Assembly: GCF_000830005.1 (NCBI RefSeq)
Contig: NZ_CP010407.1
Span: 3,143,001-3,207,000 of the forward strand
Source of the DNA: Streptomyces vietnamensis
Lineage (GTDB): Bacteria > Actinomycetota > Actinomycetes > Streptomycetales > Streptomycetaceae
Reading direction: 5' to 3'
Length of the DNA: 64,000 nucleotides
Shown here: positions 56,101 to 63,386 of the stretch, piece after piece
Layout of the letters: the number at the start of each line of letters is the position of its first letter
How positions within the stretch are numbered: position 1 is the stretch's first letter
Translations under genes and position numbers: made by a program
Notes under the pieces: model-generated
Databases searched by the model: none
What the model was told of the DNA's origin: nothing
The model's input: the letters and a program-made list of their open reading frames with translations, nothing else

Positions 56101-56415
56101 TCCGCGGGCCGGGTCGAGTCCTACGAACACCTCCTCCGCGAGGAGGTCAGGCCCATCCTTCTGAACCGCGTCCAGAACGTCACTCGTGAGGAAGTCGACG
56201 CGGTGGGCCGTGCCTTCGACGAGTTCGTCGACTGGTGGTGCGACGAGGCCGACACGCACGGCGGTCTCCTCTTCGAGCCTGTCAGGGGCAGTCGCACGCC
56301 CTCGCTCCTGAAGCCGTACGACGACGAATCCGAGGACGCCGAGGCATGGCCCACCCTGTGGAGCCTGCGCGATGTCGACGCCGAGTCCGCTCTGTTCATG
56401 GAGGCAACCCGATGA
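53161..56415 (+). CDS. drmA: DISARM helicase-like protein DrmA
   Basis: A 1084-residue SF2-like helicase of the DISARM anti-phage system. Walker A is FPTGGGKTEAYLGL (near 466). A zinc-type CPWCGTRL followed by RCPGTDCAF lies near 583-617. Motif II is LIVQDELHLISGPLG (near 672), motif III IASTATIRRA, and motifs V-VI ATNMIAVGVDVDRLG and YIQATSRVGRAHPG (near 880-915). About 400 N-terminal residues precede the helicase core, as in other DrmA proteins. In DISARM, DrmA and DrmB form a DNA-translocating complex that recognises phage DNA. It is coupled by 4-base overlaps to UvrD and DrmB. Confidence 0.92.
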   Translation: MTQGAGRHSEHYRVRDEELLVGLRRELLGPAADAEPEDRDEVLTQDAPIDRYLTGVLYPRAANAAAEEQLRADDDEQDGLDIAPQRTRDNIEESGTAQEVGAAGSRRPSSMGLTFAVAPAISEAIVISARAAVYEPTDADGKPIPARRAEARTVSDQREQWRRKELALPDVTVDVTTPDPDKKVELGGGAALRVNVRRYDPTTETVTITVTLVNTHRVGERELQDAFSLFQCGLTVRAVNGSTAFVDRPAPAASHDDEVATSRLLHRHAPTFAVGHGCAAEWDWTPPPIGMTDTVFAAVTEVRSEFVPTVEVLLTDSNPEIDSSALSMLGLAERDDAKILAALRELTKGYERWIDRKEIEAEALIGTTHEKPARDQAEACREALGRIREGIELLEAKPDLMRAFRLANHAMADQRARSAWVKGGRIGSPDPTAGRWRPFQIAFLLLCLAGIDDPKHPDRGISDLLWFPTGGGKTEAYLGLIALTSFLRRIRKKENGGGVTVLMRYTLRLLTLQQFERAAILICAMEHMRRARPELGQEEFSIGMWVGRSATPNTLTEAERRLAELRGDLDKRLATENPVQLHACPWCGTRLDARAYEVDEDAKRMHVRCPGTDCAFADGLPVHLIDEAVYDARPTLVIATVDKFASMPWRPATAALFNRNDPSDRTPPPELIVQDELHLISGPLGTLTGLYETAVDALAGRPKVIASTATIRRAADQGLHLFARDVRQFPPAGLDSRDSWFAVETPREEKASRRYVGLLAPGTSQSTLLIRTYATLLHRAQQAGTEDEVRDAYWSLVGYFNSLRLLSAAELQVHDDVVAYLEVLAEREGATVRSVANYSELTSRIDASEIPTRLKGIEKKLPDEDAVDVLLATNMIAVGVDVDRLGLMAVMGQPQTTAEYIQATSRVGRAHPGLVAVMLNATRSRDRSHYENFLHFHSALYREVESTSVTPFSARARERGLHAVIVALARILIPAARANDSAGRVESYEHLLREEVRPILLNRVQNVTREEVDAVGRAFDEFVDWWCDEADTHGGLLFEPVRGSRTPSLLKPYDDESEDAEAWPTLWSLRDVDAESALFMEATR

Positions 56416-58274
56416 CCCCGCCCCCCGCACGTCGCCGCCGGACCGGCGCGGACGGTGCCGCGCCCGCCCGTAATCTGCCCCGGCGCGGCACCGTTCGTCG
56501 GGCTCAGGCGATCACCACGTACGGTGTCGGCTCGCTCGTCGCCGTGGACCAGGAGTCCTTCATCGTCTCCGGCCTGGACGGAGCCGACGAGCACTGGAGC
56601 AGCGACGAGTCCCCCCGGATCCACGAGCGGCGTCTCGCGCGTCTCCTCGGTGTCCAGCACTTCCGGCTGCCTCCCGCGTCCGAGGACACCAGCAGGGACG
56701 GCATCCGGGTGCGTCGTTTCCCCCTCATGCACTCCTGCCCCGAGTGCAACGACCTGCGCCGGCACCGCGACTTCAATCCGCCGGCCGGCCGGAGCGTCTG
56801 CGGCACGTGCGAGGCCGACCTCGTGCCCTCCCGTTTCGTGATCGCCTGCGAGGCCGGGCACCTCGACGATTTCCCGTATTGGCACTGGGTCCATCGAGCC
56901 GCCGGCGCCGGCGCCACGACCGCCGGGCAGTGTGGAGGAACGCTCAAGATGCGTACCTCCGGCCGTAGTTCCTCACTCCGCTCGATCCTCGTGTCCTGTA
57001 CCTGCGGGGTGCCCGAGGTCTCCATGGAGGGCTCGTTCCGCAAGAGTGCGCTGAAGGATCTGGGCCTTCGTTGCCGTGGCACTCGTCCGTGGCTCGGTAC
57101 GTCCGCCCCCGCCCAGGTCTGCGGTATGACGCCGCGCACGCTCCAGCGCGGTTCCTCGGCCGTGTGGCAGCCGGTGCTCAAGTCGGCGCTCTCCATCCCG
57201 CCGTGGAGCGACGGCCGCGCCGATCCGCTCGCCGAGCACTGGGAGGAGCTCCGTAAGCTCAGCAGCCGCGCGGAGGTCGAGATGTGCCTGAAGTTCGCCT
57301 TCAAGGGCGAGAGCCCGGTTCCGATCGATGAGGTGATGACGCTCCTCGACGCGGAACGCGAGGAGGACCCGAGCGGCGAGGATGCCCCCACGTTCGATCA
57401 CCGATACCGCGCGCTGCGCAGCAAGGAGTACGAGCGGCTCCGCGCGGGCAACGACGAGCGGGAACACTCCCGCGACGAGCAATTCGTCTGCGAAACCCCT
57501 CTGGGTGACACGACCGCGCTCCACCCGCTCGGTGTCACGGGCCCGATGCTGGTGAAGAAGCTACGCGAGGTGCGCGCGCTCAAGGCATTCACCCGGCTTT
57601 CCGACCCGGACTCGGCGGTCGACCCCCACGAGGTTCCGCTCTCCGACTCCCCGCTGCGCTGGCTCCCCGCCATGGAAGTGCGCGGCGAGGGGGTTTTCCT
57701 CCGCTTGGACGAGGACCGGCTCGGATCCTGGGAGAAGGCCACCGCCGTCGCCGCTCGGGCCGAGAGGATTCGTACCGCTCACCAGAGGACGTTGGAGCAG
57801 CGCGCGGGCGACCCGAGCCGTGTCGCCCCTTCCCCCGCGACTGCCCGCATGGTGCTGCTGCACACACTGGCCCATGCCCTCATCAACGAATGGAGCCTGG
57901 AGGCCGGCTATCCATCGGCTTCTCTGCGCGAGCGCCTGTACGCCGCCGACGACATGGCAGGGGTCCTCGTCTACACCGCGACGAGCGACTCGGCGGGCAG
58001 CCTCGGCGGACTCGTCGCCCAGGGCGAGCCGGACCACCTCGACCGGACGATCCGCTCGGCCGTCCGCCGTGCCGAGTGGTGCTCCTCCGACCCGCTCTGC
58101 GTCGAATCCGAGGCGTCAGGCACAGGCGGCACCAACCTCGCCGCCTGCCACGCCTGCGTGATGCTCCCGGAGACCAGCTGCGAGCACAACAACATCCTGC
58201 TCGACCGCGCGTTGCTCGTGGGCACCCCGGAAGATCCTCACCTGGGCTTCTTCTCGGGCATTCTGGCTTGTTGA
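56412..58274 (+). CDS. drmB: DISARM DUF1998 protein DrmB
   Basis: A 620-residue DUF1998 protein. The N-terminal zinc-binding set is CPECNDLRRH (from 109), CGTCEADL (from 130) and IACEAGHLDDFPYWHW (from 144). The C-terminal DUF1998 region (about 495-600) has LLHTLAHALINEWSLEAGYPSASLRERLY, then CSSDPLCVESEASGTGG, ACHACVMLPETSCEHNN, with many conserved cysteines. It begins in an ATGA overlap with drmA and ends the operon. The expected third core gene drmC (phospholipase-D-like nuclease) does not follow; instead a non-coding stretch begins. Confidence 0.92.
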   Translation: MTPPPARRRRTGADGAAPARNLPRRGTVRRAQAITTYGVGSLVAVDQESFIVSGLDGADEHWSSDESPRIHERRLARLLGVQHFRLPPASEDTSRDGIRVRRFPLMHSCPECNDLRRHRDFNPPAGRSVCGTCEADLVPSRFVIACEAGHLDDFPYWHWVHRAAGAGATTAGQCGGTLKMRTSGRSSSLRSILVSCTCGVPEVSMEGSFRKSALKDLGLRCRGTRPWLGTSAPAQVCGMTPRTLQRGSSAVWQPVLKSALSIPPWSDGRADPLAEHWEELRKLSSRAEVEMCLKFAFKGESPVPIDEVMTLLDAEREEDPSGEDAPTFDHRYRALRSKEYERLRAGNDEREHSRDEQFVCETPLGDTTALHPLGVTGPMLVKKLREVRALKAFTRLSDPDSAVDPHEVPLSDSPLRWLPAMEVRGEGVFLRLDEDRLGSWEKATAVAARAERIRTAHQRTLEQRAGDPSRVAPSPATARMVLLHTLAHALINEWSLEAGYPSASLRERLYAADDMAGVLVYTATSDSAGSLGGLVAQGEPDHLDRTIRSAVRRAEWCSSDPLCVESEASGTGGTNLAACHACVMLPETSCEHNNILLDRALLVGTPEDPHLGFFSGILAC

Positions 58275-58863
58275 GATCCGGTAGGTGGTTGGACAACAGC
58301 AACGGTCGACAGGCCGGCACCATCGATGCCGCGCTGGCGACGGGGACTGGCACAGTAGCTGACGCTTCGTATCCAGCCCCGTCGCTTCGGCGCGCAGTTT
58401 CACCAGGCAATCAACTAGTGTCCTGAGTCGGAGTAGGGTCCGTCTCATGACGGGTGGCCGCCGGCGCCATTCCCCCCACCGGGAGTGACCAGCGGGGCCT
58501 GAATCCCGGCCGACGGACGGTCGCGACACGCTGAGCCGACCCGGGCCGCCCCATTCAACTGCCGCGCACCCAGGGGCGAGCGGAACAGACCCACCCGCCC
58601 CCGCCGCAAGCCCAGCCCCCACCCACCAGCCCGCCAGACGCGCACCAGCCCCAGGCGCTGCCCGGGCCCCCGCGCGGCCCCGCCCCCGGCCGCCCTCCGA
58701 GTGTGAAGAGGCGGCCTCCGGCGCCGGGTCAAGGGTGGGCGGAGCCCATCGCGAAGCGACGCGACGGAGGAGCGCCCTTGACGCGGTGGTGGAGGCCGCC
58801 ACACTCGGGAAGAGGGCGGCCGCGCCCGCGCCCTCGTTGCCGGGTCACCCCTAGCAGCCCCCG
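58275..58863. other. Non-coding right boundary of the island
   Basis: No gene was found in these 589 bases. The first part (to about 58440) includes tagtgtcctgagtcgg, which faintly recalls an insertion-sequence end, but no transposase or second end is present. The last part is a large palindromic element (58688-58821). The rest is Pro/Ala-type GC-rich spacer. Confidence 0.5.
58688..58821. repeat. 134-bp palindromic (MITE-like) element
   Basis: Nested inverted repeats surround one centre: ggccgccctc/gagggcggcc, cgagtgtg/cacactcg, ggcggcctcc/ggaggccgcc and gtcaaggg/cccttgac, with a gcgaagcgacgcga core. It could fold into one long hairpin. It has the look of a dispersed Streptomyces intergenic repeat. 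Confidence 0.7.
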
Positions 58864-59556
58864 TTACTCGGACAGGGCCGCGTGTACGGCGGCCTCGGCG
58901 TGGAGGCGGGCCGTGGGGAAGACCGGGACGGGACTGTCCCCGGGGCCGATGAGGAGCTCGATCTCGGTGCAGCCCAAGATGATGCCTTCCGCGCCGTCGG
59001 CGACCAGGTCCTTGATGACCTTCTGGTAGGCGGCGCGGGACTCCTCCCGGACGATGCCCAGGCAGAGTTCCTCGTAGATCACACGGTGAACTTCCGCACG
59101 GCCGTCGGCGTCCGGGACTCGCACAGCGAGTCCCCCGGCTTCCAGCCGGCCTCGGTAGAAGTCCTGCTCCATGGTGAACGCCGTGCCCAGCAGGCCGACT
59201 CGATACAGGCCAGATGCCCTTACGACCTCTGCCGTGGCGTCGGCCAGGTGGAGCAGGGGGATCGAAACCGCCACCTCGACCTGGTCCGCGACCTTGTGCA
59301 TCGTGTTGGTGCAGATCAGCACCATGTCCGCGCCGGCTGCCTCAAGAGCCTGCGCTGCCGCCGCCAGGATCTCGCCCGCCTCCGTCCAGCGGCCCTCGAC
59401 CTGCAACTGCTCGATCTCCGCGAAGTCCACCGAGTAGAGCACACACCGCGCCGAGTGGAGTCCGCCGAGTCGGTCCCGCGTGAACTCGTTCAACAACCGG
59501 TAGTACTCCGCCGTCGACTCCCAGCTCATCCCACCGATCAGGCCGATCTTCTTCAT
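58864..59556 (-). CDS. Aspartate/glutamate racemase-family protein
   Basis: A 230-residue cofactor-independent amino-acid racemase. It starts MKKIGLIGGMSWESTAEYYRLLN. The two catalytic cysteines are in MVLICTNTMHKV (about residue 82) and IILGCTEIELL (about 195). The length and motifs match the YgeA/aspartate racemase branch rather than MurI. The substrate may be Asp, Glu or another amino acid. It stands alone. The protein ends three codons after a HAEAAVHAAL helix, very close to the palindromic element. Confidence 0.9.
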   Translation of the reverse strand: MKKIGLIGGMSWESTAEYYRLLNEFTRDRLGGLHSARCVLYSVDFAEIEQLQVEGRWTEAGEILAAAAQALEAAGADMVLICTNTMHKVADQVEVAVSIPLLHLADATAEVVRASGLYRVGLLGTAFTMEQDFYRGRLEAGGLAVRVPDADGRAEVHRVIYEELCLGIVREESRAAYQKVIKDLVADGAEGIILGCTEIELLIGPGDSPVPVFPTARLHAEAAVHAALSE

Positions 59557-59723
59557 CGCCCCACCCCTTACGTATGTGAGGAGTTGAGAATGACAGGCCG
59601 CTGCGCATAAGCCTCGCTTGGAGTCAGTCCCCCCTTGAAGCGCGCCCCTCCGTCACCCACACGAGCGGTCTTCGATCACCGTGCCCGTTCCCGTGCGTTC
59701 CGTGCGTTACGTTCGCGCAAAAC

Positions 59724-59757
59724 GGCCCTCGCGATGGCGCCAACCATCCGCGAGGGC
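59724..59757 (-). terminator. Hairpin with T-run toward the racemase
   Basis: ggccctcgcg and cgcgagggcc pair around a loop that itself pairs (atgg/ccat). On the minus strand TTTT follows. It lies upstream of the winged-helix gene on the other strand, so it may stop antisense transcription or act in that gene's leader. Confidence 0.45.
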
Positions 59758-59788
59758 CTGAACCACTAGTGGAAAGCGACTCCACACC

Positions 59789-60667
59789 GTGATCTACCGG
59801 CACTTTAACGCGCCCTCGCGCGGCTTCACCCAGTTCTCGCACGACATCATCCGGCATCCCCGCCTCTCCTCCGACGCCGTCCGCCTCCTGACCTGGCAGC
59901 TCTCCCTCCCCCACGGCGCCCGCGAATCCCTCTCCCGCACCGCCGAACGCGCCCGGATCGGGGGATCCGCCTTCATGCGCGCCAAGCGACAGCTCAAGGA
60001 GGAAGGCTTCGTCCACGAACGGCGGGTCCAGGGACCCGGCGGCCTCTGGTCCACCCAACAGCTCGTCTCCAGCACCCCGTTGACCGCCGACCAGGCCGCC
60101 AAACTCCTCGCCCGGGAACCCCTCCCCACGTCTTCCCAGGTCACACCGACTCCCCGGAAACCGGCCGCCGGTCATCCGACGGCCCCGCCGACCGGCGGTC
60201 ATCCAAAGACACACCCTGAGGGGAACACCTCCAACCTTCCCCCGGAGGCCGCCGAGACAGCCGAGGAGGCGTCGCCTCGACTCGACGACGCCCGCGCCCT
60301 CGTCGGCGTACTTCCCCTCCTCTCCCCCACCCTCCGCCACATCCCGCCCGGCATGCGCGACGAACTCGCCCACCTCGCCGCCCGCTGGCTCGACGCCGGC
60401 CACACCTCCACCGACGTCCACGAACACATCCTGCGCGGCCTTCCCAGTGCCTCGACCCCCGTACACCGGCCCGGCGGCCTCGTCCGCTACCTCCTGCGCG
60501 ACGTACCCCGCCGCGAGCTGCCATCCCTGGTCTCCTCCGGGCCACGGATCTCCGCACGCCTCGAAGGTGCCCGGGAGTGCGCCGGTCGCCATACCCAGAC
60601 GACGCTGTTCCGGCCCCTCGGCGACGAGACGCACTGCGCCGAGTGCGCCCTGAACGCTTCCCTCTGA
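59789..60667 (+). CDS. Winged-helix domain protein
   Basis: A 292-residue protein. Residues about 10-95 form a helix-turn-helix (DIIRHPRLSSDAVRLLTWQLSLP, RTAERARIGGSAFMRAKRQLKEEGFVHERR) like those of replication or conjugation-related streptomycete proteins. A Pro/Thr-rich linker follows, then a helical C-terminus with CAGRHTQTTLF and CAECALNASL, possibly a zinc pair. GTG 59789 is used. The function is unknown. It is next to a small membrane protein on the same strand. Confidence 0.75.
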   Translation: MIYRHFNAPSRGFTQFSHDIIRHPRLSSDAVRLLTWQLSLPHGARESLSRTAERARIGGSAFMRAKRQLKEEGFVHERRVQGPGGLWSTQQLVSSTPLTADQAAKLLAREPLPTSSQVTPTPRKPAAGHPTAPPTGGHPKTHPEGNTSNLPPEAAETAEEASPRLDDARALVGVLPLLSPTLRHIPPGMRDELAHLAARWLDAGHTSTDVHEHILRGLPSASTPVHRPGGLVRYLLRDVPRRELPSLVSSGPRISARLEGARECAGRHTQTTLFRPLGDETHCAECALNASL

Positions 60668-60715
60668 CTCCCGTACGCTCGAAGGACCCGACCCATCGAC
60701 CAGGAAGGCCCCACC

Positions 60716-61015
60716 ATGCCCCGCATCCCCTCCCCCGCCATAGCCGCCGCCGGGCTCGTCGGTGGGTACGCCGTCGCTCGGTGGACCAAGAAGCGGCCCC
60801 TCGGGGGTGTCGTGCTCGCCGTGGCCGGTGGGGTCGCCGCTCGGGAGTGGCAGCAGGTGGGTGGGGGGAAGGTGGCCGCCGGGCTCGGCACCGCTTACGT
60901 CGCCGCCTTCGCCGGGTCCCACCCGCTCGCCAAGAAGATCGGCGCCTGGCCCGCCGTGTTCTCCGTGGCCGGGGGCATGGCCGCCGCCTCCTGGGCCGTC
61001 ACCCGCGGGAAGTAG
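60716..61015 (+). CDS. Small Gly/Ala-rich membrane protein
   Basis: A 99-residue protein with three or four short hydrophobic segments (SPAIAAAGLVGGYAVARW, GGVVLAVAGGVAARE, KVAAGLGTAYVAAFAG, AVFSVAGGMAAASWAV). ATG 60716 follows GGAAGG by 7 bases. Function unknown. The bases around its stop codon are repeated downstream. Confidence 0.75.
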   Translation: MPRIPSPAIAAAGLVGGYAVARWTKKRPLGGVVLAVAGGVAAREWQQVGGGKVAAGLGTAYVAAFAGSHPLAKKIGAWPAVFSVAGGMAAASWAVTRGK

Positions 61016-61080
61016 CCGGTAAGGCCGTCACCCGCGGGAAGGCGTGACGAACCGCGCCGTCACCCGCGGGAAGTAGCCGG
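60995..61080 (+). repeat. 25-bp repeat, first copy spanning a stop codon
   Basis: gccgtcacccgcgggaagtag and following bases occur at 60995-61019 and 61056-61080, with a variant at 61024-61044. The first copy contains the TAG stop of the small membrane-protein gene. Confidence 0.8.
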
Positions 61081-61118
61081 GAAGGCCTGCACCCCCGGTA
61101 AGCAGCCGGGAAGTGGCC

Positions 61119-62387
61119 TCAGCCGCCCACCGCCTGGCTCACCGTGTAGATCAGGAGGCCCGCCAGGGCGCCGACCACCGTGCCGTTGATGCGGATGAAC
61201 TGGAGGTCGCGGCCGATGTTGGCCTCGATCTTGCGGGAGGTCTGGGCGGCGTCCCAGCCGGCGACCGTGTCGGTGATCAGGGACGTGATCTCGTGGCGGT
61301 ATGTCGTGACCACGTACGCCGCCGCGTCTTCCGCCCAGCCTTCCACCTTCCCCTGCAGCCTCGCGTCCGTCGACAGGCGCGTGCCCAGGGAGATCAGGGA
61401 GGCGCGGGCGCGGAGGCGGAGCTGGCTGCGGTCGTCCTCGGCCGCCGCGATGATCAGGGACCGCACCGACGCCCACGCCGAGGCGATGATGTCCTGGACC
61501 TCCGGCCGGGCCAGGAGGTCCGACTTCAGGCGCTCGACACGCGCCCGCGTGTCCGTGTCCGCCTGGAGGTCGGCCGCGAAGTCCGTCAGGAAGCGGTCGA
61601 TCGCGCCGCGCGCCGGGTGCCCCGGCATGTCCCGCATCTCCGTCACGAAGCGGAGCAGCTCCTTGTAGACGCGTTCGCCGATCCGGCGGTCCACGAAGCG
61701 TGGCGTCCAGCCCGGTGCTCCGCCCTGCACCGCGTCCATCACCGAGTCCCCGTGCGTCACCAGCCAGTCGTGCGCGCGCGTGCAGATCAGGTCCACCGCC
61801 CGGTGGTGCGCCCCGTCGGCCACCACCTTCTCCAGGGTCTTGCCCAGGCCTGGAGCGATTTCCGCCGCCTCCGCTCGTCGCGTGATCGCCTCCCCCACCA
61901 CCGCCTGCACGTCCGCGTCGCGGAGGACAGTCAGCGCGCCCCGTAGGGCCGTGGAGAGTTCCGCCGTCACCCGGTCCGCGTGTGCCGGGTCCGCCAGCCA
62001 CGCCCCCAGGCGGCGGCCGATGCCCAGGGCGTGCAATCTGCCTCGTACCACGTCGGCCGAGAGGAAGTTCTCTCCCACGAACGTGCCCAGCGACGCTCCC
62101 AGCTGGTCCTTCTTCGTCGGGATGATCGCCGTGTGCGGGATGGGGAGTCCCAGGGGGCGCCGGAAGAGCGCCGTCACCGCGAACCAGTCCGCCAGCGCGC
62201 CGACCATGCCCGCCTCCGCCGCCGCCGCGACATAGCCCGCCCAGGCCCCCCAGCCCTCGTTCCGCGCCCACGTCGCCAGGCCGTAGACCACGGCCACCAG
62301 CGCCAGCAGGGCCGTCGCCAGCGTCTTCATCCGGCGGACGCCCCTGCTCTTCTCCTCGTCCGCCGCCGTGTACGAGAAACTCACCAT
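61119..62387 (-). CDS. DUF445-family membrane protein
   Basis: A 422-residue protein with an N-terminal membrane helix (about 20-40), a second hydrophobic region near 46-70 (GYVAAAAEAGMVGALADWFAVTALF, a DUF445 hallmark), a long helical middle, and a C-terminal helix (INGTVVGALAGLLIYTVSQAV). Pro-rich GLPIPHTAIIPTKKDQLGASLGTFVGENFL is conserved in the family. ATG 62387 follows GGAGG by 8 bases. It begins 12 bases after the ABC ATPase gene and may share its transcript. Function unknown. Confidence 0.88.
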   Translation of the reverse strand: MVSFSYTAADEEKSRGVRRMKTLATALLALVAVVYGLATWARNEGWGAWAGYVAAAAEAGMVGALADWFAVTALFRRPLGLPIPHTAIIPTKKDQLGASLGTFVGENFLSADVVRGRLHALGIGRRLGAWLADPAHADRVTAELSTALRGALTVLRDADVQAVVGEAITRRAEAAEIAPGLGKTLEKVVADGAHHRAVDLICTRAHDWLVTHGDSVMDAVQGGAPGWTPRFVDRRIGERVYKELLRFVTEMRDMPGHPARGAIDRFLTDFAADLQADTDTRARVERLKSDLLARPEVQDIIASAWASVRSLIIAAAEDDRSQLRLRARASLISLGTRLSTDARLQGKVEGWAEDAAAYVVTTYRHEITSLITDTVAGWDAAQTSRKIEANIGRDLQFIRINGTVVGALAGLLIYTVSQAVGG

Positions 62388-62399
62388 CGACTCGACCTC

Positions 62400-63380
62400 C
62401 TACTTCAGGGACTCCCGGCGCTCGTCCCGAGTTCCCCCGTACATCTTCGCGATCACCGCCTCGATGTCCGGCTCCCGCACCGAGAGGTCGAGCAGGGGGT
62501 ACTTCGCCGCCACCGCCGCCACCAGCGGCGCCGCCGACTCCGTCGCGGGGAACGCGAGCCACTGACGCGGGCCCTCCGACCGTACGAAACGGGCCCCCGG
62601 CACGTCCGTGATCGGCGGCAGCTCCCGCTCCAGGTCCACCACCAGGAGCCGTTCGCTCTCCCCCACCGCGTGCAGGCCGGCCAGCTCCCCGTCGTACATC
62701 AGGCGCCCGTGGTCGATCACCATCACCCGCGAGCAGAGCTGCTCGATGTCCGTGAGGTCGTGGGTGGTCAGGAGGACCGTCGTGCCCCGGGTCGCGTTCA
62801 GGTCCTTCAGGAACTCGCGAACCCTCGCCTTCGACACCACGTCCAGGCCGATCGTCGGCTCGTCCAGGTACAGCACCTCCGGATCGTGCAGCAGCGCCGC
62901 CGCGATGTCGCCGCGCATCCGCTGGCCCAGGGACAGCTGCCGTACCGGCACGTCGAGCAGGTCGCCCAGGTCCAGGAGGTCCACGCAGCGGGCCAGGTTC
63001 TCCTCGTAGCGGGCGTCGGGGATCCGGTACATGCGGTGCACCAGCCTGTACGAATCCTTCAGCGGCAGATCCCACCAGAGCGTCGTCCGCTGACCGAAGA
63101 CCACCCCTATCCGCTGCGCCAGACGCGTCCGCTCCCGCGCCGGATCGATGCCCGCCACCCGCAGCCGGCCCCCACTGGGCGTCAGGATGCCGGTGAGCAT
63201 CTTGATCGTCGTCGACTTCCCGGCGCCGTTCGGGCCGATGTAGCCGACCATCTCCCCGCGCTCCACGCCGAAACCGATGCCGTCGACCGCCCTGACCTCC
63301 CGCTTCTCGCGGCGGAACAGGCCGGCCTTCCTTCGGACCGTGAAGATCTTCTCCACGCCGTCCAGTTCGATGAAGGGCAT
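62400..63380 (-). CDS. ABC-2-type exporter ATP-binding protein
   Basis: A 326-residue ATPase with Walker A GYIGPNGAGKSTTIKML, signature LSLGQRMRGDIAAALLHDPEVLYLDEP (Walker B included), D-loop TIGLD and switch His in LLTTHDLTDIEQL. The N-terminal ELDGVEKIFTVRRKAGLFRREKREVRAVDG resembles the group paired with two ABC-2 permeases (DrrA-like exporters). It ends 12 bases before DUF445 and follows the permease by 6 bases. Confidence 0.9.
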   Translation of the reverse strand: MPFIELDGVEKIFTVRRKAGLFRREKREVRAVDGIGFGVERGEMVGYIGPNGAGKSTTIKMLTGILTPSGGRLRVAGIDPARERTRLAQRIGVVFGQRTTLWWDLPLKDSYRLVHRMYRIPDARYEENLARCVDLLDLGDLLDVPVRQLSLGQRMRGDIAAALLHDPEVLYLDEPTIGLDVVSKARVREFLKDLNATRGTTVLLTTHDLTDIEQLCSRVMVIDHGRLMYDGELAGLHAVGESERLLVVDLERELPPITDVPGARFVRSEGPRQWLAFPATESAAPLVAAVAAKYPLLDLSVREPDIEAVIAKMYGGTRDERRESLK

Positions 63381-63386
63381 AGTCGC

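Noticed and set aside
53161..58274. Complete DISARM system
   Set aside because: Only DrmA and DrmB are recognisable. No phospholipase-D-like DrmC follows DrmB, and neither DrmD, DrmE nor an adenine methyltransferase is present.
58415..58440. Possible insertion-sequence end (tagtgtcctgagtcgg)
   Set aside because: There is no transposase, no matching opposite end and no target duplication found nearby.
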